Assembly: GCA_002418185.1 (NCBI GenBank)
Contig: DIDN01000020.1
Coordinates: 1-19,174, forward strand
DNA from: Deltaproteobacteria bacterium UBA5799
GTDB taxonomy: Bacteria > Desulfobacterota > GWC2-55-46
Length of the DNA: 19,174 bases
Reading direction: 5' to 3'
Below, in pieces: positions 15,626 through 19,174 of the stretch (within the stretch, counting starts at the first letter, position 1; each line of letters starts with the position of its first letter). The position numbers were made by a program, and so were the translations under genes. Under the pieces are notes generated by a model. The model saw only the letters and a program-made list of their open reading frames with translations, was not told the DNA's origin and searched no databases.

Positions 15626-15897
15626 TTTTTCGCAATCCCCTTTCGTTAGTCAATCGAAGCACTTTCTCCTCCCTCCGGATTAATCAAGGTATCTGTTATA
15701 GAGGCCCTCCTTTTGCCGTGCTGCCGCGCTCGAACCAGGAACGCCAGCCTGGTCTTATCCAAAAAATCCCTTTGATATGACAACTCACAACAACCTTTTC
15801 CCGCGAGCCCGGGAGCCTTCTTACCCATTTACATTAAAGGCTTATGGTGATATGTTTTAATATGTTTCACACTAATACATGAACGGAAGGGTGTGTC
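15626..15897. other. Intergenic stretch before moeA
   Basis: This 272-base gap is more AT-rich than the genes around it. It contains a hairpin ACCAGG (15734-15739) / CCTGGT (15748-15753) and AT-rich promoter-like DNA at 15834-15878 (for example TTAAAG 15834-15839 and TAATAT 15858-15863, spacing 18; weak). A minus-strand frame of 60 codons (15646-15828) has no ribosome-binding site and is not called as a gene. Confidence 0.4.
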
Positions 15898-17136
15898 ATG
15901 ATCTCCGTTAAGGAAGCCCTCGATACGATACTGAAGGAAATCAGGCCGCTCGGCGTCGAGAGCGTACCTGTCGAGCACGCGCTCGGCAGGGTGCTCGGCG
16001 AGGATATCGCCGCCAGGGGCGGGAACCCTCCCTGGGACAATTCCGCGATGGACGGCTACGCGCTACGCGCCGCAGACACCGCGGGCGCCTCGCCCGAGGA
16101 CCCCGTAAGGCTCAAGGTGCTCTACGACCTCCCGGCAGGCCGGACGCCCGGGGAGCCTGTTGCGGGCGGGGCCGCGGTCCGCATCATGACAGGGGCGCCA
16201 GTGCCCAAGGGCGCCGACTCGGTCATAATGGTCGAGAGGACCGAGCCGGGCGAAGGGTACGTGCTCGTCAAGGCGCAGGCCCGGCCCGGAGACAACATAA
16301 GGCGCCAGGGCGAGGACTTCAAGGCGGGCGAGACGGTAATCCGGAAAGGCGCTCTCATACGCCCCTCAGAGGTGAGCATGCTCGCAACCGTCGGCGTGCC
16401 TTTCGTCTTCGTGCACAAGAGGCCGCGCGTGGCCGTCGTCTCGACCGGCGACGAGCTCTCGGACATATTCGAGGCCCCTGGTTTCGGAAAGATCACGAAC
16501 AGCAACGGCTACGCCCTCTCGGCGCTCGTAAAGGCAGCAGGGGCCGAGCCGGTCCAGCTCGGCATAGCTCGGGACACGAGGGAGAGCCTGAGAGAAAAAC
16601 TCGAGACTGCAATGAGCGCGGACTGCATAGTCTCGTCAGGCGGCGTTTCGGTAGGCGACTACGATTTCGTAAAGGACGTCCTGAAGGAGATGGGCTCGTC
16701 AATGATATTCTGGAAGGTGGCGATGAAGCCCGGGAAGCCCCTCGCCTTCGGCGTAATCGGCGGAAGACCCGCGTTCGGCCTCCCCGGGAACCCCGTGTCC
16801 TCGATGGTCGCCTTCGAGCAGTTCGTAAGGCCGTCGCTTCTGAAGATGGCCGGGAGAGGGGACCTCTTCAGGCGGGCTTTCGAAGCGCGCATTACCAGAG
16901 ACCTCAGGATAAAGCCCGGCAGGATGAACTTCATAAGGGCCGACCTCTCCCTGGCAGGCGGTGCATTTAGCGCAACCCCGCTTGACGGCCAGGGCTCGGG
17001 CATGATATCAACCATGGTCAGGGCCAACTCCTTCATAATAGTGCCTGAGGGCTCGGAGGGGTTCAAGGCCGGAGAGACGGTAAAGGTGCAGCCCTTCGAC
17101 GAGAGCGTCCTCGGAAGCACGGACCCCGCCATTTGA
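15898..17136 (+). CDS. moeA: Molybdopterin molybdotransferase MoeA
   Basis: The 412-residue cytoplasmic enzyme inserts molybdate into adenylated molybdopterin to form molybdenum cofactor. Family motifs occur in order: PPWDNSAMDGYALRA (44-58), VRIMTGAPVPKGADSVIMVE (94-113), GDNIRRQGEDFKAGE (131-145), the MoCF-type binding fold with VAVVSTGDEL (178-187), NSNGYALSALV, SSGGVSVGDYDFVK (246-259), and MKPGKPLAFGVIGGRPAFG then LPGNPVSSM (276-303). A C-terminal beta domain IV ends the protein. The length is normal. GGAAGG sits seven bases before the ATG. No other moa, mob or mod gene is in the window. Downstream, after a repeat element, comes mtnA on the same strand. Its presence implies the host makes molybdo- or tungsto-enzymes, which fits an anaerobic or facultative life but does not prove it. 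Confidence 0.97.
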   Translation: MISVKEALDTILKEIRPLGVESVPVEHALGRVLGEDIAARGGNPPWDNSAMDGYALRAADTAGASPEDPVRLKVLYDLPAGRTPGEPVAGGAAVRIMTGAPVPKGADSVIMVERTEPGEGYVLVKAQARPGDNIRRQGEDFKAGETVIRKGALIRPSEVSMLATVGVPFVFVHKRPRVAVVSTGDELSDIFEAPGFGKITNSNGYALSALVKAAGAEPVQLGIARDTRESLREKLETAMSADCIVSSGGVSVGDYDFVKDVLKEMGSSMIFWKVAMKPGKPLAFGVIGGRPAFGLPGNPVSSMVAFEQFVRPSLLKMAGRGDLFRRAFEARITRDLRIKPGRMNFIRADLSLAGGAFSATPLDGQGSGMISTMVRANSFIIVPEGSEGFKAGETVKVQPFDESVLGSTDPAI

Positions 17137-17170
17137 TATGGCCGTTTGCTGAAAAAATCAAACCACATTC

Positions 17171-17299
17171 AGGCTGCTCAAAAAGCTCCGGATGCGAGGC
17201 CCCATCAGGAAAAGGGGAGCGAGGAATGAGGCGTATTTTGTATACGCCGGAGTGTCCAGGCGACGAAGACAACGAAGCAGATGGATTTTTGAGCAGCCT
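17171..17299 (+). repeat. MITE-like palindromic intergenic repeat, copy 2 (well preserved)
   Basis: This 129-base element has perfect 14-base terminal inverted repeats, AGGCTGCTCAAAAA (17171-17184) and TTTTTGAGCAGCCT (17286-17299). A central hairpin, GGCGTAT (17230-17236), five-base loop, ATACGCC (17242-17248), sits near its middle. It matches the copy at 8413-8529 in the same orientation. From memory, similar 120-base palindromic elements with AGGCTGCT ends are scattered through Deltaproteobacteria and Nitrospira genomes; I cannot check this here. It lies between moeA and mtnA and ends three bases before the mtnA AGGAG site. Confidence 0.9.
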
Positions 17300-17313
17300 G
17301 ACAGGAGAGTGCA

Positions 17314-18348
17314 ATGTTCAGGACAGTGGAATGGAAGAACAATACCGTCGTAATGATAGACCAGCGGCTCCTGCCCGAAAAAGAGGTATACAGGAGGTAC
17401 CGCTCGCATAAGGACGTAGCCTGCGCCATAAGGGACATGGTCGTCCGGGGGGCCCCGGCGATAGGCGTTGCCGCGGCAATGGGAGCGGCACTCGGCGCCC
17501 TCAGGATAAAGGCCGGGGACCGGAAGGCCTTCAGGAAGGAGTTCGGCAAGGTCGCGACGCTCATCGCCTCTGCCCGGCCCACTGCGGTAAACCTCTTCTG
17601 GGCGGTCGAGCGCATGAGGGGCGTCGTGGAATCCAACCCCGGCCTCGACGTCCCTGCCCTGAAAAAGAGGCTCGTTGACGAGGCCCTGCGGATGCACGGG
17701 GAGGATATCGAGATAAACCGGCTCATCGGAAAGCACGGGGGCAGGCTACTTAAGAGCGGCTCCGCAGTCCTTACCCACTGCAATGCAGGCGCGCTTGCAA
17801 CCGCCGGTTACGGGACGGCCCTCGGGGTCATAAGGGGCGCCATAGAGCGGAAGAAGCGGATAAAGGTATACGCGGACGAGACCAGGCCTTTTCTGCAGGG
17901 CGCAAGGCTCACGGCATGGGAGCTTAAAAAGGACGGGATAGACGTAACTCTCATAACCGACAGCATGGCCGGCTACATCATGAGTAAAGGGCTAATCGGG
18001 TCTGTCGTGGTCGGGGCCGACAGGATAGCCGCGAACGGCGACGTCGCCAACAAGATAGGCACATACACGGTCGCGGTGCTTGCGAGGGAGCACGGCATAC
18101 CGTTCTACGTTGCGGCCCCGCTCTCGACCATCGACCTGAAGACCTCCCGCGGCGACCTCATACCCATAGAGGAGAGGGACCCTTCGGAGGTGACGCACAT
18201 GCAGAAGAGGCGGATAGCCCCGAAGGGCGTAGGCGTAAGGAACCCGGCATTCGACGTCACGCCCGCCAGGCTCGTGACCGCCATAATAACCGAAAAGGGC
18301 GTAGTGCGCTCCCCCTACGGGAAGGGCCTCAAGGCGCTCTTTAAATAA
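17314..18348 (+). CDS. mtnA: S-methyl-5-thioribose-1-phosphate isomerase
   Basis: The 344-residue cytoplasmic enzyme converts methylthioribose 1-phosphate to methylthioribulose 1-phosphate in recycling of the methylthioadenosine by-product. Signature segments are DMVVRGAPAIGVAAAMGAAL (41-60), RPTAVNLFWAVERM, LTHCNAGALATAGYGTALG with catalytic Cys156, ADETRPFLQGARLTAWEL, and GADRIAANGDVANKIGTY with catalytic Asp236, plus PFYVAAPLSTIDL. The catalytic pair and RGAPAIG favour MtnA over the related eIF2B or ribose-1,5-bisphosphate isomerases. AGGAG (17303-17307) lies six bases before the ATG and three bases after the end of the palindromic repeat, so its leader probably folds. The stop is 13 bases before the small membrane protein gene, suggesting co-transcription. 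No other mtn gene is nearby. Confidence 0.95.
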   Translation: MFRTVEWKNNTVVMIDQRLLPEKEVYRRYRSHKDVACAIRDMVVRGAPAIGVAAAMGAALGALRIKAGDRKAFRKEFGKVATLIASARPTAVNLFWAVERMRGVVESNPGLDVPALKKRLVDEALRMHGEDIEINRLIGKHGGRLLKSGSAVLTHCNAGALATAGYGTALGVIRGAIERKKRIKVYADETRPFLQGARLTAWELKKDGIDVTLITDSMAGYIMSKGLIGSVVVGADRIAANGDVANKIGTYTVAVLAREHGIPFYVAAPLSTIDLKTSRGDLIPIEERDPSEVTHMQKRRIAPKGVGVRNPAFDVTPARLVTAIITEKGVVRSPYGKGLKALFK

Positions 18349-18361
18349 TGAAAGGCGGTTT

Positions 18362-18634
18362 ATGTCGATAACGGGCTTCCTCGTAACGGTCGGCGTTGTA
18401 ATCGCATTGATACTCGTCTACAAGTTCGCCGACCTATGGGTCAAGAAGATGGACCCGCGGACCGTCAAGGTCGTCAACTGGATAGGGTTCATCGTCGGCG
18501 TGGCGGGCGGGGTCCTGTGGTATGCCACCTCGAACGGCGTATTCATGTTCATAACCCTCGCCGGCGTCCTGGTCTATTTCCTTTTCTACGGCTACGACAG
18601 CATGGAAGAGAAGGAAAAACGCGGCAATCCGTAA
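18362..18634 (+). CDS. Small three-helix membrane protein, unknown function
   Basis: The 90-residue protein is not one I recognise. It has three hydrophobic segments likely to span the inner membrane (about 4-22, 36-54 and 56-77), a short basic loop KFADLWVKKMDPRTVK between the first two, and a charged tail DSMEEKEKRGNP. There are no cysteines or catalytic motifs. AAAGG nine bases before the ATG supports translation, and the 13-base gap to mtnA puts it in the same transcript. Codon use (ATA, GTC, CTC, AGG) is like the neighbours. A link to methylthioadenosine metabolism is possible only by position. Confidence 0.75.
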   Translation: MSITGFLVTVGVVIALILVYKFADLWVKKMDPRTVKVVNWIGFIVGVAGGVLWYATSNGVFMFITLAGVLVYFLFYGYDSMEEKEKRGNP

Positions 18635-18643
18635 GCCCTCCCC

Positions 18644-18671
18644 TTGACGCCCTCCGATGCTGGTATATACT
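18644..18671 (+). promoter_or_regulatory. Sigma-70-type promoter for the terminal secreted-protein gene
   Basis: TTGACG (18644-18649) and TATACT (18666-18671) each match 5 of 6 consensus positions and are 16 bases apart. The leader to the ATG at 18720 would be about 40 bases. This separates the last gene from the mtnA transcript. Confidence 0.6.
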
Positions 18672-18719
18672 TTTTTATATGCGGCATAAAAACCAGCAAC
18701 TTAAAAAGGGGGGGCAGAA

Positions 18720-19174
18720 ATGAGGAACAGCAAGTTTTTCAGGTTCGCTGCAGCTTTTGGTCTGATCTTTGCCGTTGCCGCGCCTTCGGCTTATGCCGCC
18801 GGTGAAAAGGCCGGCGGAGGCGGGGACGTCGAGCAGTTCAAGTCGCAGATACAGGAAAATACCGATCTCTCTCAGGCCGATATCGACGCGATAGAGCCGC
18901 AGCTTAACGAGTTCGCCCAGCGCGATGCGGACCCTCAGGCGGTTTCCGACCTGGCCAAGACGGCCGTTGACAACGACTGCACAGGCCCCTGCCTCAGGGA
19001 CGTCCTCGCCAGCATGAGCTCCGCCATGCAGAGCGGGCTCTCTGACAGCGACGCGCACGACATGGTCTCGCAGACGCTCCGCGACCAGGTGCAGGCCCGC
19101 GAAGGCGAGGTGGCCGACCCTGCCGAGCTGGGCAGCGACATACGCGCGAGCGTTGACTCGCAGCTTGCGGGCAT
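18720..19174 (+). CDS. Secreted protein with CxxxC pair, unknown function (partial, cut by right edge)
   Basis: From ATG 18720, behind a GGGGGGG purine run, the frame stays open to the window end (151 codons). Residues 1-27 are a signal peptide (RNSKFFRFAAAFGLIFAVAA, cut near SAYA-A), so the product goes to the periplasm or beyond. A Gly-rich linker (EKAGGGGD) follows, then an acidic, helical, Gln/Asp-rich region with no transmembrane segment. The only cysteines seen are Cys87 and Cys91 (DNDCTGPCLRDV), which could form a disulfide or bind metal. I do not recognise the family; the C-terminus is missing. It has its own promoter. Confidence 0.75.
   Translation, partial: MRNSKFFRFAAAFGLIFAVAAPSAYAAGEKAGGGGDVEQFKSQIQENTDLSQADIDAIEPQLNEFAQRDADPQAVSDLAKTAVDNDCTGPCLRDVLASMSSAMQSGLSDSDAHDMVSQTLRDQVQAREGEVADPAELGSDIRASVDSQLAG

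Noticed and set aside
15725..15760. A GGTTCGA-like tRNA T-arm on the minus strand near a small hairpin
   Set aside because: The flanking bases do not pair as a T stem and no acceptor, D or anticodon arms can be found, so it is neither a tRNA nor a convincing attachment site.
1..19174. CRISPR arrays, rRNA, tRNA, known riboswitches, prophage or IS transposase genes
   Set aside because: I looked for direct repeats with regular spacers, conserved RNA cores and recombinase motifs on both strands and saw none.

Overview
The window is GC-rich DNA from a Gram-negative bacterium. It encodes two lytic transglycosylases with signal peptides, two predicted outer-membrane beta-barrel proteins and several secreted proteins. 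Isoleucine is often ATA and arginine often AGG despite the high GC. That habit, the gene content and a palindromic intergenic repeat family suggest a Desulfobacterota ('Deltaproteobacteria') or Nitrospirota-type lineage. This is an inference from style; there is no rRNA or other decisive marker. I found no phage, integrase, transposase, CRISPR array, tRNA or rRNA.

Layout. At 1-1664 (minus) lies the N-terminal part of an Slt70-like transglycosylase that runs off the left edge. It diverges from a short-form alpha-glucan phosphorylase (1926-3641), and recognisable promoters face both ways in the gap. Next comes mscL (3781-4224), whose product has a zinc-ribbon tail. A stretch of about 500 bases follows that holds no intact gene but does hold a decayed DUF748 fragment (4332-4668). 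A DUF481 outer-membrane protein (4726-5745) converges on pyruvate kinase (5850-7325, minus). Pyruvate kinase diverges from an MBL-fold hydrolase (7485-8318). After an intergenic repeat element come a predicted outer-membrane protein (8614-9459) and a full-length UvrA-family ATPase (9576-12395).

The right third holds a cobalamin-type radical SAM protein (12687-14192) followed 11 bases later by an MltD-like LysM transglycosylase (14204-15625). Then come moeA (15898-17136), a second and better preserved copy of the repeat element, mtnA (17314-18348), a small three-helix membrane protein (18362-18634) and a secreted protein cut by the right edge (18720 onward).

Most of this is housekeeping: glycogen breakdown and lower glycolysis (glgP, pyk), osmotic protection (mscL), peptidoglycan turnover (slt, mltD-like), molybdenum cofactor synthesis (moeA), methylthioadenosine recycling (mtnA) and DNA repair (uvrA-like). 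I see no clear new defence or biosynthetic system. The items most worth a second look are the MITE-like palindromic repeat in two copies (one ends three bases before the mtnA ribosome-binding site), the DUF748 gene remnant, the B12/radical SAM plus transglycosylase pair, and the secreted CxxxC protein at the right edge.
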